From Anoxybacillus tepidamans PS2 (lineage in GTDB: Bacteria > Bacillota > Bacilli > Bacillales > Anoxybacillaceae): a DNA stretch of 59,677 bases. The stretch lies in the NCBI RefSeq assembly GCF_000620165.1, contig NZ_JHVN01000018.1:1-59677 (forward strand), read 5' to 3'. This document shows, piece by piece, positions 8,755 to 20,942 of the stretch; position 1 is the stretch's first letter, and each line of letters opens with the position of its first letter. The position numbers and the translations under genes were made by a program. The notes beneath the pieces are model-generated. The model was not told the origin of the DNA. It saw only the letters and a list, made by a program, of their open reading frames with translations, and did no database searches.

Positions 8755-10071
8755 ATGAACGAAAAATCATATCGTCTGGAAACAATTGCGGTGCATGGAG
8801 GATTGCAGCCAGATCCGGTGACAGGAGCGAGAGCGGTCCCAATTTACCAATCGAACGCCTATAAATTTGACAGCACGGACCACGCGGCAAATTTGTTTGC
8901 GCTGAAAGAAGAGGGGTACATTTATACGCGCATTCATAATCCGACAGCTACTGTGTTTGAGGAAAGGGTAGCGCAGTTAGAAGGGGGAATTGGCAGTTTG
9001 GCGGTAGCGAGCGGCATGGCGGCGATTACACTCGCAATCTTAAATATTGCCCACGCCGGAGATGAAATTGTTGCTGCTTCTACGTTGTATGGAGGTACAT
9101 ACAATTTGCTGGCGACGACGCTGCCGAAGTATGGCATTCGGACACATTTTGTCGACCCATCTGATCCTGACCATTTCCGCGCCGCCATCACGCCGAAAAC
9201 AAAAGCGATTTTTGCTGAAACGATCGGCAATCCAAGCTTGCACGTTTTAGATATCGAGGCGGTGGCCAATATCGCTCATGAGGCAGGAATTCCGCTTATT
9301 GTCGATAACACGTTTGCCACACCGTATTTATGCCGTCCAATTGAGCACGGAGCCGATATTGTTGTCCATTCGGCGACGAAATGGCTGCTTGGCAACGGTA
9401 CAACGCTCGGTGGTATTATCGTTGACGGCGGAAAGTTTGATTGGAACTCTCCGAAGTTTCCGACATTCACAACTCCTGACCCAAGCTACCACAACCTCGT
9501 CTACGCCGAAGCGTTGGGAGCGGCTGCCTATATTGTGAAAGCACGCGTCCAATTGTTGCGCGACTTAGGTCCGGCAATGAGTCCATTTAATGCGTTTCAG
9601 TTTAACTTGGGGCTGGAAACGTTGCATGTGCGCATGAAAGAGCATATTGCCAATACAAGGACGATTGTCGACTATCTAGATCGGCATCCGGCAGTGGACT
9701 GGGTATTATATCCAGAACATAAAGACCATCCAGCGAAAGAACTGGCGAAAAAGTACATGCCAAAAGGGGCGGGGGCAGTCGTCGTGTTTGGCATTAAAGG
9801 TGGCCGCGATGCAGGGGCGGCGATCATTAACAACGTCAAGCTCTGGTCGCATGTGGCTAACGTCGGCGACGCGAAAAGTTTGATTATCCATCCTGCGAGC
9901 ACGACGCATCAACAGCTCGCACCGGAAGATTTAAAAGCGTCCGGCGTGACCGAAGATATGATTCGTTTATCTGTCGGCATTGAAAATGTCGAAGATCTAA
10001 TTGACGATCTTGAACAGGCGATTGCAGCGGCAACAGGGATCCGTTCGAATGCTTCGTTGTCGCAGTTATAA
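8755..10071 (+). CDS. metY: O-acetylhomoserine aminocarboxypropyltransferase (sulfhydrylase)
   Basis: This is a PLP enzyme of the Cys/Met metabolism family (438 aa). It probably makes homocysteine from O-acetylhomoserine and sulfide, the direct sulfhydrylation route to methionine. The PLP lysine is K209 in [15 protein letters not shown]. Length and the start [12 protein letters not shown] fit the longer MetY class rather than the ~380-aa cystathionine synthases and lyases. ATG 8755 follows AAGGAGAGGAATGGC. Regulation by the preceding S-box agrees with a methionine role. In B. subtilis yusD is followed directly by the met transporter, so this gene is an addition to that order. Confidence 0.9.
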   Translation: MNEKSYRLETIAVHGGLQPDPVTGARAVPIYQSNAYKFDSTDHAANLFALKEEGYIYTRIHNPTATVFEERVAQLEGGIGSLAVASGMAAITLAILNIAHAGDEIVAASTLYGGTYNLLATTLPKYGIRTHFVDPSDPDHFRAAITPKTKAIFAETIGNPSLHVLDIEAVANIAHEAGIPLIVDNTFATPYLCRPIEHGADIVVHSATKWLLGNGTTLGGIIVDGGKFDWNSPKFPTFTTPDPSYHNLVYAEALGAAAYIVKARVQLLRDLGPAMSPFNAFQFNLGLETLHVRMKEHIANTRTIVDYLDRHPAVDWVLYPEHKDHPAKELAKKYMPKGAGAVVVFGIKGGRDAGAAIINNVKLWSHVANVGDAKSLIIHPASTTHQQLAPEDLKASGVTEDMIRLSVGIENVEDLIDDLEQAIAAATGIRSNASLSQL

Positions 10072-10113
10072 TTAATTGGATGAATATGGATCGGGAAACT
10101 TTTCATTTTTTCA

Positions 10114-10143
10114 TTGACACCTTCTTCGTGATGATGATACAAT
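10114..10143 (+). promoter_or_regulatory. Candidate promoter of the metNIQ S-box leader
   Basis: TTGACA (10114-10119), 18 nt, TACAAT (10138-10143), about 65 nt before the aptamer. Confidence 0.55.
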
Positions 10144-10209
10144 CACATTCGTAGTTTAAAAGAATCCTTGTATATATTAAAACGTTAACTGAATAAAGCG
10201 TTTCGTGCG

Positions 10210-10372
10210 CTCTTATCAAGAGAGGTGGAGGGATGTGCCCAATGAAGCCCGGCAACCGTCAGCGTAAGCTGAAATGGTGCCAATTCACACAAAGCATTCG
10301 CTTTGAGAGATAAGAGACAGAAATGGATATGTAAATAACCTTTCTGTTCTCTTGGACAGAAAGGTTTTTTAT
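10210..10372 (+). ncRNA. SAM-I (S-box) riboswitch controlling metNIQ
   Basis: The aptamer (about 10210-10318) has CTCTTATCAAGAGAGGTGGA, AATGAAGCCCGGCAACC and a closing GAGAGATAAGAG. It is followed by a terminator, AACCTTTCTGT pairing with ACAGAAAGGTT, then TTTTATTTG. It is a second S-box within 1.7 kb of the first. Peripheral stems differ from the first copy, so it is not a recent identical duplication. Confidence 0.95.
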
Positions 10373-10405
10373 TTGTATTTGTTGCAAGAGGAAGGTGTGA
10401 AACCG

Positions 10406-11443
10406 TTGATTACATTGGAACATGTAACAAAAGTATATCCGACGGGCCGCGGGAATGTGACAGCTGTCAACGATGTTAGTTTGCATATTCGAGAAGGGGA
10501 GATTTTCGGAATTATCGGCTATAGCGGCGCGGGAAAAAGCTCGCTCATTCGCCTGTTGAATGGGTTGGAGAAACCGACGAGCGGGCAAGTATTAGTCGCT
10601 GGCAAAGATATAGGGAAAATTAGCGGAAAAGAGCTGCGGCAGGCGCGCCAAGAGATCGGGATGATTTTTCAACATTTCAATTTACTTTGGTCGCGGACAG
10701 TGCGCGAAAATATTGCGTTTCCGCTGGAAATCGCAGGCGTTCCGAAAAAAGAACGCTTGAAGCGGGCGGATGAGCTAATTCAACTTGTCGGTCTTCAAGG
10801 AAGGGAAAATGCTTATCCTTCTCAGCTTAGCGGCGGCCAAAAGCAGCGTGTCGGCATCGCTCGGGCGTTAGCGAACAACCCAAAAGTGCTTCTGTGCGAC
10901 GAAGCGACGTCTGCTTTAGACCCGCAAACGACCGATTCGATTTTAGAGCTGTTAGTCGATATTAATAAACGTTTAGGCTTAACGATCGTGCTGATTACTC
11001 ACGAAATGCACGTCATCCGCAAAATTTGCGATCGCGTGGCGGTGATGGAAAACGGAAAAGTTGTGGAGGAAGGCGAAGTATTGCACGTGTTTCAAAGACC
11101 GCAGCAGATGATTACAAAGCGGTTTGTCCAGCAAATTACAGAACCTGAGGAAACGAAAGAGACAATCGCCCATTTGTTAGACCAATATCCTACCGGAAAA
11201 GTCGTGCAATTTGCTTTTGCTGGCTCGGTGACCGAGCGACCGCTCATTGCTGAACTCATTCGAAACTTTGATGTCAAGATTAATATTTTACAAGGGAAGA
11301 TTTCACAAACGCACCAAGGCTCATACGGAGTGTTGTTTGTTCATATAGACGGGTCGCATGAAGAAGTAGCAAAGGCGATTGACTATGTTCGTCAACAGCA
11401 AGTAGTGGTGGAGGTGATGACGCATGAGTCACTTATTTCCTAA
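10406..11443 (+). CDS. metN: Methionine ABC transporter ATP-binding protein MetN
   Basis: This is the ATPase of the methionine uptake ABC system (345 aa). Walker A is GYSGAGKSS with K44; the signature is LSGGQKQRVGIARAL; Walker B is VLLCDEATSALD. The C-terminal ~90 residues form the NIL (ACT-like) domain that senses methionine in this family. I chose TTG 10406 because MITLEHVTKVYPT matches the family start and AGGAAGGTG lies about 9 nt upstream. Longer starts reach into the riboswitch terminator. It overlaps metI by 20 nt. Confidence 0.93.
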   Translation: MITLEHVTKVYPTGRGNVTAVNDVSLHIREGEIFGIIGYSGAGKSSLIRLLNGLEKPTSGQVLVAGKDIGKISGKELRQARQEIGMIFQHFNLLWSRTVRENIAFPLEIAGVPKKERLKRADELIQLVGLQGRENAYPSQLSGGQKQRVGIARALANNPKVLLCDEATSALDPQTTDSILELLVDINKRLGLTIVLITHEMHVIRKICDRVAVMENGKVVEEGEVLHVFQRPQQMITKRFVQQITEPEETKETIAHLLDQYPTGKVVQFAFAGSVTERPLIAELIRNFDVKINILQGKISQTHQGSYGVLFVHIDGSHEEVAKAIDYVRQQQVVVEVMTHESLIS

Positions 11444-12089
11444 TGTGCAATGGGAAACAATGTGGGCGGCGACATCGGAAACACTGTACATGACAGGCGT
11501 TGCGGTAGCAGTTACCTTCGTGCTAGGGCTGATTCTCGGATTGCTTTTATTTCTAACATCGAAAGGGAATGTTTGGGAAAATAAACTTGCTAATGCTGTG
11601 ATTTCAGCATTTGTCAATATTTTTCGTTCCATTCCGTTTATCATTTTAATTATTTTGTTAATTCCATTTACGAAGGCAATCGTCGGCACGATTCTCGGCG
11701 CGAATGCCGCCTTGCCTGCATTGATCATCGGTGCTGCGCCATTTTATGCGCGCATGGTCGAGATCGCCTTGCGAGAGATTGATAAAGGTGTCATTGAGGC
11801 AGCGAAAGCAATGGGAGCCACAACGACTACGATTATTTGGAAAGTGCTCGTTCCAGAGTCGCTGCCTGCCCTTGTTTCGGGTATTACGGTCACTGCGATT
11901 GCGCTTGTCGGCTATACAGCGATGGCAGGGGTCGTCGGTGCCGGCGGTCTTGGGAATCTTGCTTATTTAGAAGGATTTCAGCGCAATCACAACGATGTAA
12001 CGCTTGTAGCCACTGTGCTTATTTTAGTAATTGTATTTATCATTCAGTTTATCGGTGACTTTGTCACTTCCAAAATAGATAAAAGATAA
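11424..12089 (+). CDS. metI: Methionine ABC transporter permease MetI (MetP)
   Basis: This membrane permease (221 aa) has about five transmembrane helices and the ABC-coupling EAA-type loop near EAAKAMGATTTTIIWKV. ATG 11424 follows GGAGGTGATGACGC. It overlaps the end of metN by 20 nt, giving translational coupling. It forms the D- and L-methionine importer with MetN and the lipoprotein MetQ. Confidence 0.94.
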   Translation: MSHLFPNVQWETMWAATSETLYMTGVAVAVTFVLGLILGLLLFLTSKGNVWENKLANAVISAFVNIFRSIPFIILIILLIPFTKAIVGTILGANAALPALIIGAAPFYARMVEIALREIDKGVIEAAKAMGATTTTIIWKVLVPESLPALVSGITVTAIALVGYTAMAGVVGAGGLGNLAYLEGFQRNHNDVTLVATVLILVIVFIIQFIGDFVTSKIDKR

Positions 12090-12110
12090 ATAATAAGGAG
12101 GAAAAACAGC

Positions 12111-12938
12111 ATGAAAAAATGGTGGGGTGCATTGTTAGCAGTTGTGTTAGTATTGGCGCTCGCTGCTTGCGGCAAAAATAGCGCCGAGGAGAAACAAAAA
12201 GAAGGAACGCTAGTTGTTGGGGCATCGAATGTTCCACATGCGGAAATTTTAGAGAAAGCGAAGCCGATCCTAAAGCAAAAAGGAATTAACTTAAAAATTG
12301 TAACATTCCAAGATTATGTTTTACCGAATAAAGCATTGGCGGATAAAGAAATTGATGCAAACTATTTCCAACACATTCCATACTTAGAAGCGCAAAAAAA
12401 GGAATATGGCTATGACTTTGTCAACGCAGGCGGTATTCATATTGAGCCAATCGGTTTGTATTCCAAAAAGTATAAAAGTCTTGATGAACTGCCAGAAGGC
12501 GCCACAATCATTATGAGTAATTCTGTTGCCGACCATGGCCGCGCTTTATCAATGTTACAAGAAAAAGGGCTAATCAAGCTGAAAGACGGTATCGATAAAA
12601 CGAAGGCAACTGTTAAAGACATTGTTGAAAATCCGAAAAAATTAAAGTTTAAAGCAGATGTCGACGCGGGTCTCTTGCCGCAAGTATATAAAAACAATGA
12701 AGGCGATGCAGTATTAATTAATGCCAACTATGCGCTTGATGCAGGGTTGGATCCAGCTAAAGATCCGATCGCTGTTGAATCGCCGAAAAATAACCCGTAT
12801 GTGAACATTATTGCAGTGCGTAAAGGCGACGAAAATCGTAAAGAAATTAAAACGCTCGTACAAGTACTGCAATCAAAAGAAATCCAAGATTTTATTAAAG
12901 AAAAATATAAAGGTGCCGTCATTCCAGCGGTGCAATAA
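12111..12938 (+). CDS. metQ: Methionine-binding lipoprotein MetQ
   Basis: This extracytoplasmic methionine-binding protein (275 aa) belongs to the NlpA family. The N-terminal signal ends in the lipobox LAAC with the lipidated cysteine at C20. The NlpA-type start of the mature domain is VVGASNVPHAEILEKAKP. It is the last gene of the S-box controlled operon, 21 nt after metI, and is followed by a terminator. Confidence 0.94.
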   Translation: MKKWWGALLAVVLVLALAACGKNSAEEKQKEGTLVVGASNVPHAEILEKAKPILKQKGINLKIVTFQDYVLPNKALADKEIDANYFQHIPYLEAQKKEYGYDFVNAGGIHIEPIGLYSKKYKSLDELPEGATIIMSNSVADHGRALSMLQEKGLIKLKDGIDKTKATVKDIVENPKKLKFKADVDAGLLPQVYKNNEGDAVLINANYALDAGLDPAKDPIAVESPKNNPYVNIIAVRKGDENRKEIKTLVQVLQSKEIQDFIKEKYKGAVIPAVQ

Positions 12939-12948
12939 TAATGAAAGA

Positions 12949-12975
12949 GCGGAAGCAGTGTTGCTTCCGTTTTTT
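12949..12975 (+). terminator. Terminator of metNIQ
   Basis: GGAAGCA pairs with TGCTTCC, followed by GTTTTTT. Confidence 0.8.
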
Positions 12976-13124
12976 CATAGTGACGGTTATTTCCAATTTG
13001 CCTATGAATAACACGAAAAGAAAAAACAACACTATACATGAAAAGTGTTCTGAGCGTGCTCAGTTTACATTTCGGCAGCGTTTGGGCAAAGTGAGCACTG
13101 ATTTATACTATGAAAGGGGATGTA

Positions 13125-13490
13125 ATGATGAATCAACAAACGTATTCTTCAACGGAGGCAGCATTGCGCCACTATAAAGAAGGATTAGGGACGTTTACAC
13201 AAAAATTGCCGGAAGTGGCAAGTCGGTTTAATGCCTTTACGGAAGCATGCTTCGAAGAAGGAGTGCTATCGAAAAAAGAAAAGCAGCTAATTGCGCTCGG
13301 CATTAGCTTGGCGACACAAGATGAATACTGCACGATTTATCATACGAAAGGATGTCTTGATCAAGGAGCAACGGAGCAGGAAATTTTAGAAGCTTGCAGC
13401 GTGGCGGCGGCGTTCGCGGGTGGTGCAGCGATGAGTCAAACGGTAACGCTCGTTCAAGAATGCATCAATGAGCTGGCAACAAAGCATTAA
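13125..13490 (+). CDS. yurZ: Carboxymuconolactone decarboxylase-like (AhpD-fold) protein YurZ
   Basis: This 121-aa protein has the AhpD/CMD fold: helices around [20 protein letters not shown] and the motif [11 protein letters not shown]. The cysteine pair is spaced C-x8-C rather than the classical AhpD CxxC, so peroxidase-type activity is not assured. The start is ATG 13125 or 13128 after AAAGGGG. It lies between metQ and sufC as in B. subtilis yurZ. The leader contains the palindrome CTGAGCGTGCTCAG at 13050-13063. Confidence 0.82.
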   Translation: MMNQQTYSSTEAALRHYKEGLGTFTQKLPEVASRFNAFTEACFEEGVLSKKEKQLIALGISLATQDEYCTIYHTKGCLDQGATEQEILEACSVAAAFAGGAAMSQTVTLVQECINELATKH

Positions 13491-13493
13491 CGA

Positions 13494-13518
13494 AGACTCC
13501 AATATTGGGGTCTTTTTT
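13494..13518 (+). terminator. Terminator of yurZ
   Basis: AGACTCCA pairs with TGGGGTCT (one G-U pair), followed by TTTTT. Confidence 0.8.
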
Positions 13519-13577
13519 CGATTACATATAATAAAATAGGAAGCTTTTCGGATGAAAAAGTATATAAGCGGAAACGG

Positions 13578-13606
13578 TTGATAATACATTTCATTTGTTA
13601 TAAGAT
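13578..13606 (+). promoter_or_regulatory. Candidate promoter of the suf operon
   Basis: TTGATA (13578-13583), 17 nt, TAAGAT (13601-13606). Just downstream is a direct repeat of AATGAGAAT at 13610 and 13621, an 11-bp period. Confidence 0.4.
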
Positions 13607-13682
13607 TGTAATGAGAATAAAATGAGAATGCATTAGGCGATAAGATACACAAATTTTTTTCTTAAAATTGGAGGTATTTGTC

Positions 13683-14462
13683 ATGGCAGTGTTGACGATT
13701 AAAGATCTTCACGTATCTGTAGAAGGAAAAGAAATTTTAAAAGGGGTGAATCTTGAAGTTAAAGGCGGCGAGATTCACGCGATTATGGGACCGAATGGAA
13801 CGGGTAAATCGACGCTGTCTTCGGCGATCATGGGTCATCCGAAGTATGAAGTAACAAAGGGAAGCATCACGCTAGACGGACAAGACGTGTTAGAAATGGA
13901 AGTCGATGAGCGCGCGCGTGCTGGTCTCTTTTTAGCGATGCAATATCCGAGCGAAATTAGCGGCGTGACGAATGCGGACTTCCTCCGTGCAGCAATTAAC
14001 TCTCGTCTTGGCGAAGGCAACGAAATTTCATTAATGAAATTTATCCGCAAGCTCGATGAAAAAATGGAGTTTCTTGAAATGAATCCAGATATGGCGCATC
14101 GTTATTTAAATGAAGGATTTTCTGGCGGTGAGAAAAAGCGCAATGAGATTCTTCAACTTATGATGCTTGAGCCAAAAATTGCAATTTTAGATGAAATCGA
14201 CTCAGGCCTTGACATCGACGCATTAAAAGTTGTATCAAAAGGCGTTAACGAAATGCGCGGCAGCGATTTCGGCTGTTTAATCATTACGCACTATCAGCGA
14301 TTGCTAAACTACATCACACCGGATTATGTGCATGTCATGATGCAAGGACGCATTGTGAAATCCGGCGGTCCAGAATTAGCACAACGTTTAGAAGCTGAAG
14401 GTTATGATTGGATTAAAAAAGAACTCGGCATTGAAGATGAAACGGTTGAGCAAGAAGTGTAA
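13683..14462 (+). CDS. sufC: Fe-S cluster assembly ATPase SufC
   Basis: This cytosolic ABC-type ATPase (259 aa) belongs to the SufBCD scaffold. Walker A is GPNGTGKST, the signature is FSGGEKKRNEILQ, and Walker B is KIAILDEIDSGLDID. ATG 13683 follows TTGGAGGTATTTGTC. It is the first gene of sufC-sufD-sufS-sufU-sufB, the essential Fe-S assembly operon of Bacillaceae. Confidence 0.96.
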   Translation: MAVLTIKDLHVSVEGKEILKGVNLEVKGGEIHAIMGPNGTGKSTLSSAIMGHPKYEVTKGSITLDGQDVLEMEVDERARAGLFLAMQYPSEISGVTNADFLRAAINSRLGEGNEISLMKFIRKLDEKMEFLEMNPDMAHRYLNEGFSGGEKKRNEILQLMMLEPKIAILDEIDSGLDIDALKVVSKGVNEMRGSDFGCLIITHYQRLLNYITPDYVHVMMQGRIVKSGGPELAQRLEAEGYDWIKKELGIEDETVEQEV

Positions 14463-14480
14463 GCGTTAGGAGGACTATTT

Positions 14481-17438
<2,958 letters not shown>

Positions 17439-17466
17439 TGTGCTTGTAAAAAAGGAGGCGACAACA

Positions 17467-18864
17467 ATGGCGAAAAAAATGCCAGAAATCGGCGAATATA
17501 AATATGGCTTCGCCGATAAAGACGTGTCGGTATTCCGTGCGAAACGCGGGTTGACGAGAGAAATCGTCGAAGAAATCTCGCGCATGAAAAATGAGCCGCA
17601 ATGGATGCTGGAGTTTCGTTTAAAAGCGTTAGATATTTTTTATAGCTTGCCAATGCCGCAATGGGGTGGCGATTTATCAAGCTTAGATTTCGATGAAATC
17701 ACGTATTACGTAAAACCATCGGAAAAGTCAGGCCGTTCTTGGGATGAAGTGCCTGAAGAAATTAAAGCAACGTTTGATAAGCTCGGAATTCCGGAAGCGG
17801 AACAAAAATATTTAGCAGGGGTATCGGCGCAATACGAATCGGAAGTTGTGTACCACAACATGAAAGAAGACCTTGAAAAGCTTGGCGTTATTTTCAAAGA
17901 TACGGATTCTGCACTCAAAGAAAATGAGGATATTTTCCGTGAACATTGGGCGAAAGTAGTACCGCCAACTGACAACAAATTTGCAGCGCTCAACTCGGCT
18001 GTATGGTCAGGCGGTTCATTCATTTATGTTCCAAAAGGAGTGAAAGTGGATACGCCGCTGCAAGCGTATTTCCGCATTAACTCAGAAAACATGGGACAAT
18101 TTGAGCGCACGCTAATTATTGTAGATGAAGGTGCACACGTTCATTATGTGGAAGGCTGTACAGCGCCAGTTTATACAACGAACTCGCTTCATAGTGCCGT
18201 TGTTGAAATTATTGTAAAGAAAGATGCGTACTGCCGTTACACAACGATTCAAAACTGGGCAAATAACGTCTTTAACCTTGTAACGAAGCGTGCGGTTTGC
18301 GAAGAAAACGCAACAATGGAATGGATTGACGGCAACATCGGTTCGAAGCTAACGATGAAATATCCTGCCGTGATTTTAAAAGGAGAAGGCGCACGCGGCT
18401 TAACGCTTTCGATTGCGATCGCTGGAAAAGGACAGCATCAAGATGCGGGAGCGAAAATGATCCACTTAGCGCCGAACACGTCGTCAACGATTGTTTCCAA
18501 ATCGATTTCGAAGCAAGGCGGCAAAGTCACATATCGCGGTATCGTGCATTTTGGCCGAAAAGCATCTGGTTCGCGCTCTAATATCGAATGCGACACGCTT
18601 ATTATGGATAACCAATCGACGTCGGATACGATTCCATACAACGAAATTTTAAACGACAACATTTCACTAGAGCATGAAGCGAAAGTATCGAAAGTATCCG
18701 AAGAGCAATTGTTCTATCTCATGAGCCGCGGCATTTCCGAACAAGAAGCAACAGAAATGATCGTTATGGGCTTCATTGAGCCATTTACAAGAGAACTTCC
18801 AATGGAATATGCGGTTGAGATGAACCGTCTCATCAAGTTCGAAATGGAAGGAAGTATTGGTTAA
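17467..18864 (+). CDS. sufB: Fe-S cluster assembly protein SufB
   Basis: This 465-aa scaffold subunit builds Fe-S clusters in the SufBCD complex. Conserved features include the VEGCTAPVY and [11 protein letters not shown] blocks and the C-terminal [19 protein letters not shown] 17467 follows AAAGGAGGCGACAAC; an upstream in-frame start at 17341 lies inside sufU and lacks a ribosome binding site. It is the last suf gene, followed by a strong terminator. Confidence 0.96.
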   Translation: MAKKMPEIGEYKYGFADKDVSVFRAKRGLTREIVEEISRMKNEPQWMLEFRLKALDIFYSLPMPQWGGDLSSLDFDEITYYVKPSEKSGRSWDEVPEEIKATFDKLGIPEAEQKYLAGVSAQYESEVVYHNMKEDLEKLGVIFKDTDSALKENEDIFREHWAKVVPPTDNKFAALNSAVWSGGSFIYVPKGVKVDTPLQAYFRINSENMGQFERTLIIVDEGAHVHYVEGCTAPVYTTNSLHSAVVEIIVKKDAYCRYTTIQNWANNVFNLVTKRAVCEENATMEWIDGNIGSKLTMKYPAVILKGEGARGLTLSIAIAGKGQHQDAGAKMIHLAPNTSSTIVSKSISKQGGKVTYRGIVHFGRKASGSRSNIECDTLIMDNQSTSDTIPYNEILNDNISLEHEAKVSKVSEEQLFYLMSRGISEQEATEMIVMGFIEPFTRELPMEYAVEMNRLIKFEMEGSIG

Positions 18865-18872
18865 TACGATAC

Positions 18873-18913
18873 GTGGGATGAAAAGGGGGACCTTTTCATC
18901 CCATTTTTATTTT
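18873..18913 (+). terminator. Terminator of the suf operon
   Basis: A 12-bp perfect stem, GGGATGAAAAGG with CCTTTTCATCCC, and a GGGA loop are followed by ATTTTTATTTT. Confidence 0.9.
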
Positions 18914-18956
18914 CTACTCGTGGTTTATATTGTAAAAAATGGGCTTGTTATTTTAT

Positions 18957-19016
18957 AACATACCTACCGAGAAGTCTCCCACCTCTTAACGGAATATAGG
19001 TGGGAGAAGTTCATAG
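18957..19016 (+). repeat. Solitary IS605-end-like palindromic unit, copy 1
   Basis: The unit starts ACATACCTACCGAGAAG and forms a perfect 10-bp stem, TCTCCCACCT with AGGTGGGAGA, over the 13-nt loop CTTAACGGAATAT, ending AAGTTCA. The same unit forms the left end of the tnpB element at 58.92 kb. No transposase is attached here. The rest of this 380-nt gap holds a second hairpin (19026-19065) and no gene. Confidence 0.75.
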
Positions 19017-19025
19017 TTAATAACT

Positions 19026-19074
19026 ACATTTGTGTCGTGATTTTTATTATAAACGTCACAAATGTCATTTTTTT
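19026..19074 (+). other. Hairpin with T-run in the suf-yunF gap
   Basis: ACATTTGTG (19026-19034) pairs with CACAAATGT (19057-19065), followed by C, A and a run of seven T. The 22-nt loop is long for an intrinsic terminator, so the role is unclear. It may be a backup terminator downstream of repeat copy 1. Confidence 0.45.
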
Positions 19075-19247
19075 GCGAGCAATAGTTGCCCATTTTGCTA
19101 TTTCAGGTGTGAACTTCATCTATTCGAGATGGAAGAATGGGACGGTTAATGATACAATCTACCTAGCTACGTAATGCTGTATTTGGCTAGTTTTACATTA
19201 TCTTTTATAGTGTTGTGATATTATGAAGACAAGGTGATGTGATCAGA

Positions 19248-20096
19248 ATGATTTATATTGGGCTTACTGGCTGGGGGGATCATGACAGCCTTTATCCAGC
19301 GGGCCTTGCTGCCAAAGATAAATTGCAGGAATATGCGGGTCATTTTCCCACTGTCGAAGTGGATTCGTATTTTTACGCGATTCAGCCAAGGCAAAACGTC
19401 GAAAAGTGGATCCGTGAAACGCCTGCTTCCTTTCAATTTGTGGTTAAAGCGTATCAAGGGATGACAGGACATGAGCGCGGGGAAATTCCCTACTCTAATA
19501 AAGAGGAAATGTTCACTCAGTTTTTATTATCGATTGCCCCATTTTTGGAGGCGAAGAAATTGGCAATGGTGTTGTTTCAATTCCCACCTTGGTTTGACTG
19601 TCGGCGCGAGCATGTTGCTTACTTACGCTGGTGCCGGGAGCGGATGGGCGACGTGCCGGTTGCATTGGAATTCCGCCATCAATCATGGTTTTCACCTCGT
19701 TTTTATGAGAAAACGTTGCAATTTATGACAGAGGAAGGGTGGATCCATAGCATTTGTGATGAGCCGCAAGCGGGGGAAGGCTCCATTCCGACCGTCTTGC
19801 ATCCGACGAATCGGGAAAAAACACTCGTTCGCTTTCATGGCCGCAACGTGCATGGGTGGAATAAAGCGACAAGCGGCGAGAATTGGCGAGCTGTTCGCTA
19901 TTTGTATCGTTATCGTGAAGAGGAATTGAGTGAATGGGTTCAGCATATTCGAAAGCTTGAAGAGAAAACGGACCATATTTACATATTGTTTAACAATAAT
20001 TCAGGTGGAGATGCCGCAGATAACGCCAAACAATTCATTCGTTTACTTGGAATTGAATATACAGATTTAGCGCCACGGCAATTAGATTTGTTTTAA
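19248..20096 (+). CDS. yunF: DUF72 family protein YunF
   Basis: This 282-aa protein belongs to the DUF72/YecE TIM-barrel-like family. The start IYIGLTGWGDHDSLYP and the internal VPVALEFRHQSW and FHGRN blocks are family hallmarks. The biochemical function is unknown. ATG 19248 follows AAGGTGATG by about 9 nt; a GTG nine bases earlier sits too close to that site. It leads the yunF-yunE-yunD cluster (10-14 nt gaps). Confidence 0.85.
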   Translation: MIYIGLTGWGDHDSLYPAGLAAKDKLQEYAGHFPTVEVDSYFYAIQPRQNVEKWIRETPASFQFVVKAYQGMTGHERGEIPYSNKEEMFTQFLLSIAPFLEAKKLAMVLFQFPPWFDCRREHVAYLRWCRERMGDVPVALEFRHQSWFSPRFYEKTLQFMTEEGWIHSICDEPQAGEGSIPTVLHPTNREKTLVRFHGRNVHGWNKATSGENWRAVRYLYRYREEELSEWVQHIRKLEEKTDHIYILFNNNSGGDAADNAKQFIRLLGIEYTDLAPRQLDLF

Positions 20097-20106
20097 TGGA
20101 GATGGG

Positions 20107-20928
20107 ATGATGGAATACGGATTGCTTGTTTTAGTTGGTTTTCTAGCCGGTACGATCGGCAGTTTGATCGGATTGGGCGGAGGAGTGATTATCGTTCCTT
20201 CGCTGCTATTTTTAGGAAATTCCCACCTGATACCGGCTGTTTCGCCGCAGATGGCAGTTGGAACATCGCTAGTTGTCATTATTTTTAATGGTCTTTCTTC
20301 TACGCTTTCTTATATGAAAGATAAAATGGTTGATTATCGAAGCGGTTTGCTTTTTTTTATTGGAAGCGGACCTGGGGCCATTTTGGGAGCGTGGGTGAAC
20401 GAGTCGCTTAGTTTTTCGCATTTTTCCCTCTATTTTGGCCTTTTTTTAATCTCAATGTCGTTTTTGCTCATATTTACAAACAATCGATCTCGACAAACGA
20501 AACAAAAGCATTTTCCTATCAGCTGTACATATGTAACGAATGAAGGAGAAACGATTACGTATGGCTACCATCCGATAGGAGCGGTTGCGATTTCATTCAT
20601 CGTTGGTTTCTTTGGCGGGCTGTTTGGCATTGGCGGCGGTTCATTGATGGTTCCTGCAATGATCTTATTATTTTTATTTCCGCCACATGTAGCTGTAGCG
20701 ACATCGATGTTCATTATATTTTTGTCTTCACTTGTCAGTTCCGTTACTCATGTGGCGATAGGGAACGTTGAATGGCTATTCGCTCTTGCACTGATTCCAG
20801 GCGTTTGGTTTGGCGCGAAAGTGGGAGCGTTAACGAACAAAAAGCTGAAAAGCAAAACCGTTGTGTTTGTGTTGCGGTTTGTGCTTATTTTTCTTGGCAT
20901 CCGCCTCATCATTCAAGGCATTTCGTAA
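20107..20928 (+). CDS. yunE: TauE/SafE family sulfite-type anion exporter YunE
   Basis: This membrane protein (273 aa) has about eight predicted helices and two internally repeated glycine motifs, GSLIGLGGGVIIVP near the N-terminus and GLFGIGGGSLMVPA in the second half, typical of TauE/SafE permeases. These export sulfite, sulfonates or related anions; the substrate here is unknown. It starts at ATG 20107 or 20110. It is flanked by yunF and yunD with short gaps. Confidence 0.88.
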   Translation: MMEYGLLVLVGFLAGTIGSLIGLGGGVIIVPSLLFLGNSHLIPAVSPQMAVGTSLVVIIFNGLSSTLSYMKDKMVDYRSGLLFFIGSGPGAILGAWVNESLSFSHFSLYFGLFLISMSFLLIFTNNRSRQTKQKHFPISCTYVTNEGETITYGYHPIGAVAISFIVGFFGGLFGIGGGSLMVPAMILLFLFPPHVAVATSMFIIFLSSLVSSVTHVAIGNVEWLFALALIPGVWFGAKVGALTNKKLKSKTVVFVLRFVLIFLGIRLIIQGIS

Positions 20929-20942
20929 AAGAGGTGTTTTCG

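Noticed and set aside
20772-20942. N-terminal extension of yunD
   Set aside because: It lies inside yunE; TTG 20943 has a proper ribosome binding site and gives the family-like start.
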